Source of the DNA: Lachnospiraceae bacterium
Lineage (GTDB): Bacteria > Bacillota > Clostridia > Lachnospirales > Lachnospiraceae
Reading direction: 5' to 3'
Length of the DNA stretch: 64,000 nucleotides
Assembly (NCBI GenBank): GCA_011960625.1
Contig: BLMJ01000232.1
Span: forward strand, 1-64,000
In this document: positions 7,167-15,795 of the stretch, one piece after another
How positions within the stretch are numbered: position 1 is the stretch's first letter
Layout of the letters: each line of letters starts with the position of its first letter
The notes under the pieces: generated by a model
Seen by the model: only the letters and a program-made list of their open reading frames with translations
Database searches by the model: none
Told to the model about the DNA's origin: nothing
Translations under genes and position numbers: made by a program

Positions 7167-8528
7167 ATGCAGTTACGCAGTGAGATCCCGGACACGTTTT
7201 GGAGTTTATTCCGAAGCGTGAACCGGGAGATTTATATAGAAGCACTTTTGTGCATCAATGATGAATATCAGTTCAGCAATTATTTCCTCACCCGAGAAGT
7301 CTGCCTCCAGGTATTAAGTGATATGAACGCAAGGAAACGTTTTGAGCTTAAATCAGAGGAGAGCGAGACAGAGACGGATATGATGGAGACGCCCTCTTTA
7401 AGGATCTTAAGCTGGCTTCTGAAAACCGGTTGGTTAAAACGAATTGAGGACTACCATACTCTGGTGACGAATATCGTAATTCCAGACTATTCGGCAGTAT
7501 TTATCGAGGCGTTTGAACGGCTGAACTCGGATGAGCTGGAAGAGACGGATATATACATTCAGAACGTCTACGCTACGCTGTTCTCTTTTCGTAATGACCC
7601 AAGATCCAGCCTGAGTATGTTAAGGACGGCGCTGGTCAATACCCGTAGGCTTAATAAAGCGCTCCAGGACATGCTTCACAACATGGACAAGTTTTTCGCG
7701 CGGCTTCTGGACCAGGAGTCATACGGGGATGTGCTTCGGGAGCATTTGGAAGGATACGTGGAGGAGATTGTGCGCAAGAAGTATCATATCCTGAAAACCT
7801 CCGATAATTTCTATATTTATAAGATGGATATTAAGAAGTTTATTCGAGAAATGCGGGAGAATGAGGAATGGATTGAGAATGTTCGCAGGTGTGCCCGGGC
7901 GATGGGGGATACGAGGGATGACGTGGTGGAGCTTCTGGATTTGATTGAAAGAGGCTTCGACGATATTGAGCATCGAATTTCTAACATGGATAAGGAGCAT
8001 ACGAAGTACGTGCGGGCGACTGTGACAAGACTTAATTATCTTTTAAGCGGTGAGTCGGACACCAAGGGGCTGGTGGTTCAGCTGCTGAACAAGATGTCGG
8101 CGCAGGAAGACAAAGAAGAGATATTTCAAAAGACGGCAGAGAAAATGAACCTTTCACTTATAGAAATATTGTCGGAGAAATCCTTGTACAAACGCCGAAA
8201 GAGCCGAAAGGATTTTGTAAGCCAGTTGGAGGCGGAGGTGGAAACGCCGGATTTGAATAAAGAGGATGTGCTTAAACTGAACCGGATACAGATGCGGTAT
8301 AGTAAGGAGCAGATTGAGGAATTTATTGAAGCCCATATGAAGGATGAGATTATGGAGGTGTCGGAGTTAGAAATACAGAATGAGGAAGAGTTCGAGAAGC
8401 TGATTCTGGCATACGATTACAGTACAAGGAAGAATAGCAGATATGGGGTTCTTGAAGAGGAAGCGGGGATTGTGGAGAAAAATGGATATCGGTATCCAGC
8501 CCTTAGCTTCGTACGCAAGAGTGTGTGA
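7167..8528 (+). CDS. jetA: JetA-like subunit of a Wadjet (SMC-type) anti-plasmid system
   Basis: 453 residues, ATG at 7167 behind AAGGAAG. The N-terminal region (IPDTFWSLFRSVNREIYIEALL) and middle region (NTRRLNKALQDMLHNMDKFF, YHILKTSDNFYIYK, MDKEHTKYVRATVTRLNYLL) match my memory of the JetA family (former DUF5716) of Wadjet systems. It is a MukF-like kleisin subunit that joins the SMC heads of JetC and binds JetB. The C-terminal third is charged and helical. Wadjet complexes extrude plasmid DNA, which is then cut by JetD. Here jetA is not with its partners: it follows a secreted-protein gene by 15 bases, a strong hairpin follows it, and jetBC lie 6.6 kb downstream. The call rests on remembered family features and should be checked by profile search. 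Confidence 0.75.
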   Translation: MQLRSEIPDTFWSLFRSVNREIYIEALLCINDEYQFSNYFLTREVCLQVLSDMNARKRFELKSEESETETDMMETPSLRILSWLLKTGWLKRIEDYHTLVTNIVIPDYSAVFIEAFERLNSDELEETDIYIQNVYATLFSFRNDPRSSLSMLRTALVNTRRLNKALQDMLHNMDKFFARLLDQESYGDVLREHLEGYVEEIVRKKYHILKTSDNFYIYKMDIKKFIREMRENEEWIENVRRCARAMGDTRDDVVELLDLIERGFDDIEHRISNMDKEHTKYVRATVTRLNYLLSGESDTKGLVVQLLNKMSAQEDKEEIFQKTAEKMNLSLIEILSEKSLYKRRKSRKDFVSQLEAEVETPDLNKEDVLKLNRIQMRYSKEQIEEFIEAHMKDEIMEVSELEIQNEEEFEKLILAYDYSTRKNSRYGVLEEEAGIVEKNGYRYPALSFVRKSV

Positions 8529-8592
8529 CGGACACACAGTATAATTGTGAATATGAGGCGGATATGCTAATTTTCAGTATGTTGGAAACAAA

Positions 8593-8641
8593 AGCAGAAC
8601 ATGGGCGTCGGAGGTTTTCTATCCGGCGCCCATGTTCTGCT
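8593..8641. terminator. Strong hairpin between convergent jetA and the PilZ gene
   Basis: The arms 8593-8611 and 8623-8641 pair over 19 bp with a single G-T wobble. Read on the minus strand the hairpin is followed by TTTTGTTT, so it is a good terminator for the PilZ gene. It also closes the jetA transcript. Confidence 0.85.
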
Positions 8642-8658
8642 GACTGCAGGAAGGAGTT

Positions 8659-9015
8659 TTACTGCTGTGAACCTTCATCAATTCGATTCATCAAATCATA
8701 GATTTCAATCCGTTTGGCGTTCATTTCTGGCAGACCGATAAAGATTGTTCCACACATATAGCGCTCATCTTCGGTCTGTTCGATTCTAACTATTTTTAAA
8801 AATGCATGGATAATCTCATCTGTCCAGATCTTGAGATCAGCTTCATACACTTCTCCGATTAACAGAGGGGTGTCGCAGATAAATCCTACGCCTGTCTTGG
8901 ACACGTTCAGTACGTCAATATCCACGTCCTCGGGCTTTGCTGAACTGTCGCTCATATTCTTAATCGCTAACCGTGCCGTCAGGCTGATTCTTCTGTCGCG
9001 TCTCTTCTCTTCCAT
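8659..9015 (-). CDS. PilZ-domain (cyclic-di-GMP-binding type) protein
   Basis: 118 residues, ATG at 9015 with AAAGGTGG upstream; a GTG four codons earlier is a less likely start. A single PilZ domain fills the protein. The c-di-GMP loop motif is seen as KRRDRRISL at the N-terminus, and the second motif, usually D/NxSxxG, as NVSKTGVGF about 40 residues on. PilZ domains bind cyclic-di-GMP and pass the signal to motility, exopolysaccharide or surface functions. No diguanylate cyclase is present in the window, so its effector partner is unknown. It has its own promoter (9055-9083, minus strand) and is monocistronic. Confidence 0.85.
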   Translation of the reverse strand: MEEKRRDRRISLTARLAIKNMSDSSAKPEDVDIDVLNVSKTGVGFICDTPLLIGEVYEADLKIWTDEIIHAFLKIVRIEQTEDERYMCGTIFIGLPEMNAKRIEIYDLMNRIDEGSQQ

Positions 9016-9054
9016 ATTCCGTACCACCTTTCATTGCAAATCTATCTATCTGTA

Positions 9055-9083
9055 ATTTTATCGCATTTGTTCATATTTGTAAA
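9055..9083 (-). promoter_or_regulatory. Sigma-A promoter of the PilZ gene
   Basis: On the minus strand TTTACA (9083-9078), a 17-base spacer and TAAAAT (9060-9055) precede the PilZ start by about 40 bases. Confidence 0.65.
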
Positions 9084-9220
9084 GTTATTCAGAGTAGGTC
9101 AAATAAAATTCAGATAAATTCTATAAAATTATGTAACGAATCCTAAGGTTATGCGTCTAATATATAAATTATATGTTGCCGAAATAGCGCATCAGGATAT
9201 AGACGGAGGGAGGAGAATTT

Positions 9221-10243
9221 ATGAAGAAAAGAGTAAGGTTAGGCGTGTGTTTCTGTGCGGTAGTTTTGTGTGCGGCGGGGTGCAAAAAGAGCGATAACTA
9301 TAAAATTCTGGAAGCATCTCGGAATCAGACACTCCCCATGTATGAAAGTAATGATGAGGAATTAGACAGTGATAAGAATGCGTTGAAAACGTTGGAGGAT
9401 GTCTATACGTCGGGATATGAGACAGAAGAATGGAAGGTAGAAGGGGTGACGAAACCAGCAGGCATCCTATGCAGGAAGGAAGACCTCCTGATTGTTGATT
9501 GTGCTTCCGACAGTGTGACAGTGGTGGACGGCTCCGGAAAGGTTTTACAGAAAATCGGAAGAGAGGGAAGCGGCGCGGGAGAGTTCAGAAATCCTACGGC
9601 AATTACGGAATACGGCGGAAACGTATATGTTTTAGATAGGGGAAATCAGAGGGTGCAGATCTTTGACGAAAATATGGATTATGTAGATGAGATTCCGTTA
9701 AAAGACTTCAAGCTGTCAGATCCCAATTATGTTCCTGGGATGCTTGCCGTAAATGCTTCCGGGGTGTATATCGCCGGCTTATCTTTGAGACATTCTGTGG
9801 CAGACCGATATGCTCAGGATGGGAGGGAAGAGATTGGGCAAAATTTCCTTGGAACAATTTGTAGTTATCAGGAACAGATTTACCTGATTAATTCCGTGGT
9901 ACGGACGTACGACAAGGAAAGCGATAGTTTTGGCACTACCAGCAGCGGGCCGGAATGGCTGTTTACGGCAGAAGGGTCGGAATTAGTCGAACAGTGCAGT
10001 CTGCCCCATGGATTGTTCATCACAGATTTTGTGGCAGAGGACAGGGGAATCACCTGTATCAGCGTTTCGGGGTATTCTGTGTTTAGGATTGGGTGGAACG
10101 GAGAATACCAGGAGACGATTTCACGGATTGACGGGCTTCAGGATGAGGAGTACCCGAAAATATCTGTAAATGCACAGGGAGATTATTTTATTGCAATGCC
10201 TGAAGCGGGTAAGATTTTCCGGTGCCATAAAGGGCGGGAGTAG
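9221..10243 (+). CDS. Lipoprotein with 6-bladed beta-propeller (NHL-like)
   Basis: 340 residues, ATG at 9221 behind GGAGGGAGGAGA. The signal peptide ends in the lipobox LCAAGC, so the protein should be lipid-anchored on the outer face of the membrane. From about residue 75 it has NHL/6-bladed propeller repeats: VTKPAGIL...LLIVD..., GSGAGEFRNPTAITEYGGNVYVLDRGNQRVQIFDE. Such propellers bind proteins or ligands and have no fixed enzymatic role. It starts a tight cluster with two FtsX-type permeases and an ATPase (9221-13308), so it probably works as an extracytoplasmic partner of that exporter. Substrate unknown. Confidence 0.8.
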   Translation: MKKRVRLGVCFCAVVLCAAGCKKSDNYKILEASRNQTLPMYESNDEELDSDKNALKTLEDVYTSGYETEEWKVEGVTKPAGILCRKEDLLIVDCASDSVTVVDGSGKVLQKIGREGSGAGEFRNPTAITEYGGNVYVLDRGNQRVQIFDENMDYVDEIPLKDFKLSDPNYVPGMLAVNASGVYIAGLSLRHSVADRYAQDGREEIGQNFLGTICSYQEQIYLINSVVRTYDKESDSFGTTSSGPEWLFTAEGSELVEQCSLPHGLFITDFVAEDRGITCISVSGYSVFRIGWNGEYQETISRIDGLQDEEYPKISVNAQGDYFIAMPEAGKIFRCHKGRE

Positions 10244-10253
10244 GGAGGCTGAT

Positions 10254-11396
10254 ATGAGAAGAAAGGGAGCTTCGTTATCACGGTCAGAAAGGTTCTGGCG
10301 GTGGGGATATGGTTATCATCAGGTACGTCTTAAGATATGGCATCAAAAAAAACGGTATCTATTGTATATACTTTCTTTTTACATAGGGCTGTTGTTTCCT
10401 GCATTCTGCATTGCGAATATCCGGTCTGCAGATCAGGTGATTTATTATACCACATTTGACAATATGGAGGATTCTGTTCAGATTGAATGGTTTAGCAGCG
10501 GGTTTGAGGTTCCGGTGGCTGAGGGAACGAAATATTCTGTGAGCGCATATTATCAAGAGGATTTCCCTCAGTGGAATCATCAATATATGGCAGTCAAGGG
10601 AATCGATGAACATTATTTCTATCCATTGCCGGAAATCAGCGGGAGAGACTTTGATAAAGAGGAGCTGCGGGAAGGAGGAAGGGTATGCCTTCTGGATAAA
10701 AAGAATGCAGAAAAGTATAACTGTCGGGTAGGAGACAGGATTTCTGTCTGTGGGGAAAAACTTAGAATTATCGGGATAATGACGAATACAAAGTTTGAAG
10801 GAATTATTCTGCCCTTTGGGACGATGAAAGAAATCTGCCGGAACAAACAGAACGTACAATTTACCGGTATATTTAAGGCAGATACAAAGGAAGAGAAAGA
10901 GATGCTTGCCGCTTTTATCACGGAAGAATTGGAGAAATACGAAGACGTTGAGGTTCTCGGAGTTATGGACGGCAGAACGCTCTATGAAAATGCACTTGCG
11001 ACGAAGTGGCAATGGCGGGCAGTCAGGGGGATTTGGGCTTTCGTATCGGCCCTGTTTTTTCTGATGAATGAAACGGTGGTGCTTATGGGAAAAGCAAAGA
11101 AGGAGAGGCAGATAATCGGAATCCATATGGCGTTGGGGGCGACGGAAGGTGAAATGAAGGGAATGATGTTTTTCGAAACGCTGCTTGTCACCTTTTTTTC
11201 TGCCATGCTGGTATTGGCCACACTTCTGCCATTTGCAAGACTGGCGGCGCTTGAGAGCGCAGTGCTGCTTGACCGTACAGCGGTATTTTGGTTTCTGACG
11301 ACAGCATTTTTTATGTGTGAAATATTAACGGTAGTTGTCATGAAACATGTATTTACCGGAGAGTCTCGGCATGTGTACTTGAGAGAGTGTTTGTGA
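10254..11396 (+). CDS. ABC transporter permease, MacB/FtsX type (first of two)
   Basis: 380 residues, ATG at 10254 with GGGAGG at 10243-10248, ten bases after the lipoprotein stop. The layout is of MacB-like permeases: one N-terminal membrane segment (LLYILSFYIGLLFPAFCIA), a long extracytoplasmic domain (about residues 60-240, including VGDRISVCGEKLRIIGIM) and three C-terminal segments with the coupling-type sequence KERQIIGIHMALGATEGEM. MacB-like systems are mechanotransducers for peptides or lipoproteins rather than classical pores. It is paired with the permease at 11490 and the ATPase at 12628. The N-terminus is unusually basic and aromatic (RRKGASLSRSERFWRW). Confidence 0.8.
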   Translation: MRRKGASLSRSERFWRWGYGYHQVRLKIWHQKKRYLLYILSFYIGLLFPAFCIANIRSADQVIYYTTFDNMEDSVQIEWFSSGFEVPVAEGTKYSVSAYYQEDFPQWNHQYMAVKGIDEHYFYPLPEISGRDFDKEELREGGRVCLLDKKNAEKYNCRVGDRISVCGEKLRIIGIMTNTKFEGIILPFGTMKEICRNKQNVQFTGIFKADTKEEKEMLAAFITEELEKYEDVEVLGVMDGRTLYENALATKWQWRAVRGIWAFVSALFFLMNETVVLMGKAKKERQIIGIHMALGATEGEMKGMMFFETLLVTFFSAMLVLATLLPFARLAALESAVLLDRTAVFWFLTTAFFMCEILTVVVMKHVFTGESRHVYLRECL

Positions 11397-11489
11397 ATAA
11401 AAGCGGGAGGGCGGCCTTGGTGGTTATGTGAGAGTCCAGAGTGGGGATAGACATAGACAGTGTTGTGGTAGGTGTAAGGGAGATTTGGG

Positions 11490-12596
11490 ATGGAATATGT
11501 AGTCAGAAAAGCAATAAGGATGCTGTATTGGAATCGATGGATTTCTTTATTAATGGTTGGAGAAATGGCGCTTTGCATGAGCGTATTGGTCTATTCTGCG
11601 AATTTGTCCGCGTCCTTGAAAGCAGAGGAAATGCGTCTTGAAGGGCAGGAAATGGATATGGCGCTGGAAATTTTGGAAAAAAATAACCGAGAGGTTCGAG
11701 ACGAGCCGTCCCTGACGCTTAGGGATTACAAAGAGCTGCAGGAAATAACAGGGGGAAAGACCTTCCTTTTGGTAGAAATTCCCCAATTTTTCGTGGATGC
11801 AGAGACTTTTTATGAGTTTTCCCTTGTCTTGGCGGACTATGAGATATTGGGCTTAGAGGAAGGTTGTTCTTATTGGGGAGCAGAAACAGAAGAAGCTTTG
11901 GCTGTGGGAATGAATCCGGTTCCTGGGCTTCTGGTTCGCCAGATGCCCAAGCAATTCTTTGAGGAATATTTAGGAAGGAGCTATTGGGAAAATTGTGTGG
12001 TGGCGCCGATTGCATATATGGAGGAGATGGCAGGAGAGATTGCGCCTGGATTCATCTATGCGGTATGGGATTCTGCAGAATTTCCGGATGCAGACCGTGT
12101 GTCCGGACAGGTAGAGGAATATTTGCGGAAAGAGCATGGCGAACAGTACGTCTACCGGGTCTATTTGCCGGAAGCGGAGCTGAGAAATAATAGTGAGAAG
12201 GTGAAGGTTTCAATACGGGTATTAAGCCATGGAGGAATTTTAATACTTGCAGTGTTTTTTGTGGGAATCCTGTCCATTTTCCAGTTATTGTTTGAGAGAA
12301 GAAAAAGAGGGTATGGGATATGCTTGGCTTGTGGGGCGAGTCATAAGCAAATTCTGGCTGAAATATTTACGGAGGCTGCCCTAATGAATCTTGCCGGAAC
12401 AGCCATAGGCGTCTTGGCTGGCTGGATTGCCACATATGGGCTGGATGTAGGGATTATGATAGGCGGGATTAAAGTGCAGGGAAGTTTTGCCGCGGCAGGG
12501 ATTGCGCTTGCCGCCTGTGCCGGGGTGACGGCTGTCGTGGTATTGGTAGTCTATGTGAAATTGGCGAGGGGAAAGCTTGTGGAACAGATTCAATAA
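11490..12596 (+). CDS. ABC transporter permease, MacB/FtsX type (second of two)
   Basis: 368 residues, ATG at 11490 with AAGGGAG upstream. It has an N-terminal membrane segment (ISLLMVGEMALCMSVLVYSA), an extracytoplasmic domain to about residue 245, then three membrane segments. ERRKRGYGICLACGASHKQI in the cytoplasmic loop is the usual FtsX-family LGA-type coupling motif. It ends in VKLARGKLVEQIQ. With the 10254 permease and the 12628 ATPase it forms a heterodimeric MacB-like exporter served by the beta-propeller lipoprotein. The 94-base gap upstream has no clear terminator. Confidence 0.8.
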   Translation: MEYVVRKAIRMLYWNRWISLLMVGEMALCMSVLVYSANLSASLKAEEMRLEGQEMDMALEILEKNNREVRDEPSLTLRDYKELQEITGGKTFLLVEIPQFFVDAETFYEFSLVLADYEILGLEEGCSYWGAETEEALAVGMNPVPGLLVRQMPKQFFEEYLGRSYWENCVVAPIAYMEEMAGEIAPGFIYAVWDSAEFPDADRVSGQVEEYLRKEHGEQYVYRVYLPEAELRNNSEKVKVSIRVLSHGGILILAVFFVGILSIFQLLFERRKRGYGICLACGASHKQILAEIFTEAALMNLAGTAIGVLAGWIATYGLDVGIMIGGIKVQGSFAAAGIALAACAGVTAVVVLVVYVKLARGKLVEQIQ

Positions 12597-12627
12597 TTAA
12601 CGGCTTGTTGATGAAGGAGGTGCAGGA

Positions 12628-13308
12628 ATGATACTGTGCAGGGATTTAGAAAAATCATATTTTGGAAAAGGTGTGGAGACAAAGGTACTCAAAGGCGTTA
12701 ACCTTACGATTGACCGTGGGGAATTTGTCTGCATCTATGGCAAATCGGGGAGCGGTAAGTCTACACTGCTGAATATTCTGGGATTGTTGGATGAAGAAAC
12801 TGGGGGAGCTTACGAACTGGATGGGAGGGATGTCAGAAACTTTAGTAAGAAAGCGTGTGCCAGAATCCGAAACCGGAAGATGGGGTTTGTCTTTCAGTCC
12901 TATCAATTAATACCGGAGTTGAATGCGCTGGAAAATATAGCGGTTCCGCTGGGGTATGCAGGAAAAAATTCAAAAGAGCGCAAGAAGGCGGCGCAAAGAT
13001 TACTGTGTGAGTTTGGCATGGAGAAGCTGGAAAAGAAATATATATCCCAGATGTCAGGAGGGGAGCAGCAGCGCATTGCCATTGCAAGGGCGATTGCGAA
13101 TGAACCGGAGATTCTGTTTGCCGATGAACCGACGGGGAATCTGGATCAGGAAAATTCGCGGGTGGTGATGGAGCTTCTAAAGAAGTTGAATCAAAACGGC
13201 ATGACGGTGGTGATGGTGACCCATGATACGGCAGTTGCGGAATATGGGACGAGAGTGATCCATGTGGAAGATGGGAAAATTGTGGAGAAAGGGGGTGTCG
13301 AGAAATAG
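12628..13308 (+). CDS. ABC transporter ATP-binding protein, MacB/LolD type
   Basis: 226 residues, ATG at 12628 with a strong GAAGGAGGTG. Walker A is GKSGSGKST (residues 38-46), the signature is MSGGEQQRIAIARA, Walker B is ILFADEPTG, followed by VMVTHD, all intact. Length and sequence place it with LolD/MacB ATPases that drive FtsX-type permeases. It is last in the 9221-13308 cluster; the terminator hairpin overlaps its stop codon. Confidence 0.9.
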   Translation: MILCRDLEKSYFGKGVETKVLKGVNLTIDRGEFVCIYGKSGSGKSTLLNILGLLDEETGGAYELDGRDVRNFSKKACARIRNRKMGFVFQSYQLIPELNALENIAVPLGYAGKNSKERKKAAQRLLCEFGMEKLEKKYISQMSGGEQQRIAIARAIANEPEILFADEPTGNLDQENSRVVMELLKKLNQNGMTVVMVTHDTAVAEYGTRVIHVEDGKIVEKGGVEK

Positions 13309-13320
13309 ACACCCCTTTTT
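13288..13320 (+). terminator. Terminator of the MacB-like cluster
   Basis: AAAGGGGGTGTC pairs with GACACCCCTTTTT. The ATPase stop codon (13306-13308) lies in the loop, an economical arrangement. Confidence 0.85.
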
Positions 13321-13356
13321 GGTGAATCAGGGGTATCTATTTCCTGATAGTATTTT

Positions 13357-14946
13357 CTATGAATTGCTGCGTTTACATTCTTCAATCAGACAGGAGTGTC
13401 TGCGTCTGTTTTTTACATTATCTTTTTCATAAGAAATACCGACTAACAGAATATCGCCGCCGTAGCCAGAGAGTACAGACGGATATTTTTTTTCTTTTAT
13501 CTGGTGAAGCGCGCCTTTCACGGATTTGTTCCATTTCAACTCAATGACCAGTGCAGGCAAGGGCGACGCTTTTTTCGGAAAATATACAATATCTGCATAT
13601 CCTTGCCCAGAGGGTAATTCTTCAAATTTAAGATAATGGTCTTTATAACTAAAATATGCTAATTTGATTACGCTCCGCAAAGCCTGCTCATTATTATAAT
13701 AAAGAAGGGCGGTTTCCTCAGTGTGGATTTTTTCTATCTGTGCGGCAACAGCTTTGGCATTTTTGCGAACCGTGTCGTAGATAAGCTGCTCGCTTTCACG
13801 GATGCGCCGTATGGTATCGCCACGCTTCACATCACGGATTGTTTTGTTAAATTCCAGCCGGATTTCTTCATTTGGTATGCGTACATTTTTTGTCTCTTCG
13901 TCATAAGCAAGATAGCCAAGATGTATCAGTAATGTAAGGACGTCATCCTGATTTTGAAATGTAATCAAATCATTTGCAAATCCATTGGCGTCCACTAAAA
14001 CCTCAACGCCGCCGAGCAGTTTGGCAAGGGTAGCAGACAGACCGTCAAAGTCCAGGCTGATATATTCCATCAGACTTTTGGCGGCAGAGGTTTCTGTCCA
14101 GTAGGAATGGAATTTCTTGTTGCGTATCGCCTTCATGACGGAATTGGGATTATACACAGAACCGACATGCGCCAGCGTATATCCGTCATACCATTGCTTC
14201 ATCATAGCAAAGTCCATATGATGTTCCATGCATAGTTTTTGCACCTCTGTTTCAGTAAATCCTGCGTACTCGGCAAATTCCATAGGGCATACCATGGAAA
14301 ATTCCTGAAAATCAGAAATGGCAGACTGTGAGCCGTCTTTCTTTATAGGCAGGATTCCGGTCATATATGCAGCGGCAAAGATTCTTGCGGTCGTTCCGCT
14401 GCTTTTGAACAATGTGCGGAGAAATGTCAGATATTGCTTCTGAACTTCCGGCGTTTCTCGGATAGGGGCGTCCCATTCGTCAATAATCGCAATAAATTTA
14501 TTCCCTGTTAATTCTGTAGCGTTAATCAGGGTTGTGGAGAACGAGTCGTCTGTTTTCATGCCTGGATATGCCAATAGCAGTTCTTCTGTGATTTTGCGCC
14601 GGATAAAGGAAGGTAATTCTTCTGTTCCTGCTTCTCCCATGATATTCGTAATATCAAGGTAGATGACATCGAATTTGTTCCGGTATTTTCCGTAGCTTGT
14701 GTTACCGTCTGCGGCGATAGCTAGGTCGTCAAAAAGTCCGGCGGAATCGCAGGTCTTATCGTAATAGGCGCATAACATCTGTGCGGCAAAAGATTTCCCG
14801 AACCGGCGCGGCCTGCTGCAGCAAGTCAGCCTTCGGGGGGTATCGATTGTGTCGTTGATTAGGTTGATAAGTCCGCTTTTATCTACATAAATGTCGTTGC
14901 GGATGCCAGAAAAACCATGATTGCCGGGATTGAGATAGGTTCCCAT
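13357..14946 (-). CDS. AAA-ATPase-like / PD-(D/E)XK nuclease-like protein
   Basis: 529 residues, ATG at 14946 with AGGAGGTG upstream. The N-terminus (YVDKSGLINLIND...RPRRFGKS) is typical of the AAA-ATPase-like family (PF09820 type) with the variant P-loop RPRRFGKS; IAIIDEWDAPI looks like Walker B. The C-terminus carries a PD-(D/E)XK-type core (GYADIVYFPKK...ALVIELKWNK, residues about 455-500) as in PDDEXK_9. These proteins are common in gut Firmicutes and Bacteroidetes, often in many copies, with no established function; a link to mobile elements or defence is suspected. It is monocistronic, with its own promoter, and sits between the two halves of the Wadjet locus. Confidence 0.85.
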   Translation of the reverse strand: MGTYLNPGNHGFSGIRNDIYVDKSGLINLINDTIDTPRRLTCCSRPRRFGKSFAAQMLCAYYDKTCDSAGLFDDLAIAADGNTSYGKYRNKFDVIYLDITNIMGEAGTEELPSFIRRKITEELLLAYPGMKTDDSFSTTLINATELTGNKFIAIIDEWDAPIRETPEVQKQYLTFLRTLFKSSGTTARIFAAAYMTGILPIKKDGSQSAISDFQEFSMVCPMEFAEYAGFTETEVQKLCMEHHMDFAMMKQWYDGYTLAHVGSVYNPNSVMKAIRNKKFHSYWTETSAAKSLMEYISLDFDGLSATLAKLLGGVEVLVDANGFANDLITFQNQDDVLTLLIHLGYLAYDEETKNVRIPNEEIRLEFNKTIRDVKRGDTIRRIRESEQLIYDTVRKNAKAVAAQIEKIHTEETALLYYNNEQALRSVIKLAYFSYKDHYLKFEELPSGQGYADIVYFPKKASPLPALVIELKWNKSVKGALHQIKEKKYPSVLSGYGGDILLVGISYEKDNVKNRRRHSCLIEECKRSNS

Positions 14947-14967
14947 TGGTACTCACCTCCTGAATAT

Positions 14968-14996
14968 ATTATAATATTATCAGGGAGGCTGCGCAA
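14968..14996 (-). promoter_or_regulatory. Promoter of the AAA-ATPase/PDDEXK gene
   Basis: On the minus strand TTGCGC (14996-14991), 17 bases, TATAAT (14973-14968), about 20 bases upstream of the gene. Confidence 0.6.
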
Positions 14997-15041
14997 TATG
15001 TAAAACCCGCATTTCGCCCTATCGCTTTGCGGCATTAGGAG

Positions 15042-15070
15042 TTGATAAAAAGAGTGCGATTTGTTATCAT
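15042..15070 (+). promoter_or_regulatory. Promoter of jetBC
   Basis: TTGATA (15042-15047), a 17-base spacer and TATCAT (15065-15070) precede jetB by about 80 bases. The transcript would start near 15077, so jetBC is expressed independently of jetA. Confidence 0.65.
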
Positions 15071-15150
15071 TCCTTATATAGACTGGAATAGCTATTGACA
15101 AAGGGAGGTCTTTTTACAGATAAACACGGATTGAAACCGGGAGGGAAACA

Positions 15151-15795
15151 TTGATAGAATATTTTGAACAAATCACTCAGGAAGAACAGGAGCGGCTGAC
15201 AGAGGTCATCCAGACCCTTTTCTCCCAGACCTATCTCCTGGAACGTCGATACGACCGGCGTACAGGAAGAATGCAGTACGTTAAGGAATACCAAACCTGC
15301 GGCAAACATCTGGAATTTCTGCGGGAGTATTTTGCCATAGCAGGAATTACGCTGAAAGAAAATGCACATATGGGTGTCGTCTATATCCAGGGCGGACAAG
15401 TCTGGGCAAAGAAGCTGTCAAGGCTTGGGACTATCTATCTGCTGGTACTGAAACTCATCTATGACGAGCAGATGGCGGCCGTATCCTCAAGCAGCCATAT
15501 AGTGACCACTTTGGGCGCCGTCAACGGCAAGGCAGGCGAATTTCGTGTGCTGAAAAGCCTGCCGTCTGTCACAGAAATGAGGCGCACAGTCGCGCTTCTG
15601 AAAAAATACCAGATGATTGAACCGCTGGAGGCGTTGGAAGAAATGAACGAGCAGACGAGAATCATCATTTACCCCTGTATTAATGCGGTACTTTTGGGGG
15701 ACGAAATTCGAAAACTGCTGGCAACATTCGGGGAGGAGGACAATTTTGGAGACGAAACAGCCATTCAAAGCACTATCGAGGATATGCCTGAATAA
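15151..15795 (+). CDS. jetB: JetB-like (MukE-like) Wadjet subunit
   Basis: 214 residues from a TTG start at 15151 with GGGAGG at 15140-15144. The sequence (IEYFEQITQEEQERLTEVIQ, YDRRTGRMQYVKEYQTCGKH, LRSLPS-type segment FRVLKSLPSVTEMRRTV) looks like the DUF4194/DUF6063-type JetB proteins, which are winged-helix MukE analogues that bind the kleisin JetA. The acidic tail (EEDNFGDETAIQSTIEDMPE) overlaps the start of jetC. No catalytic residues are expected. Its adjacency to an SMC-like ATPase supports the assignment; the exact domain name is from memory. Confidence 0.8.
   Translation: MIEYFEQITQEEQERLTEVIQTLFSQTYLLERRYDRRTGRMQYVKEYQTCGKHLEFLREYFAIAGITLKENAHMGVVYIQGGQVWAKKLSRLGTIYLLVLKLIYDEQMAAVSSSSHIVTTLGAVNGKAGEFRVLKSLPSVTEMRRTVALLKKYQMIEPLEALEEMNEQTRIIIYPCINAVLLGDEIRKLLATFGEEDNFGDETAIQSTIEDMPE

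Noticed and set aside
10359-11126. Long open frame (255 codons) on the minus strand
   Set aside because: Antisense to the well-supported FtsX-type permease, with no recognisable protein features.
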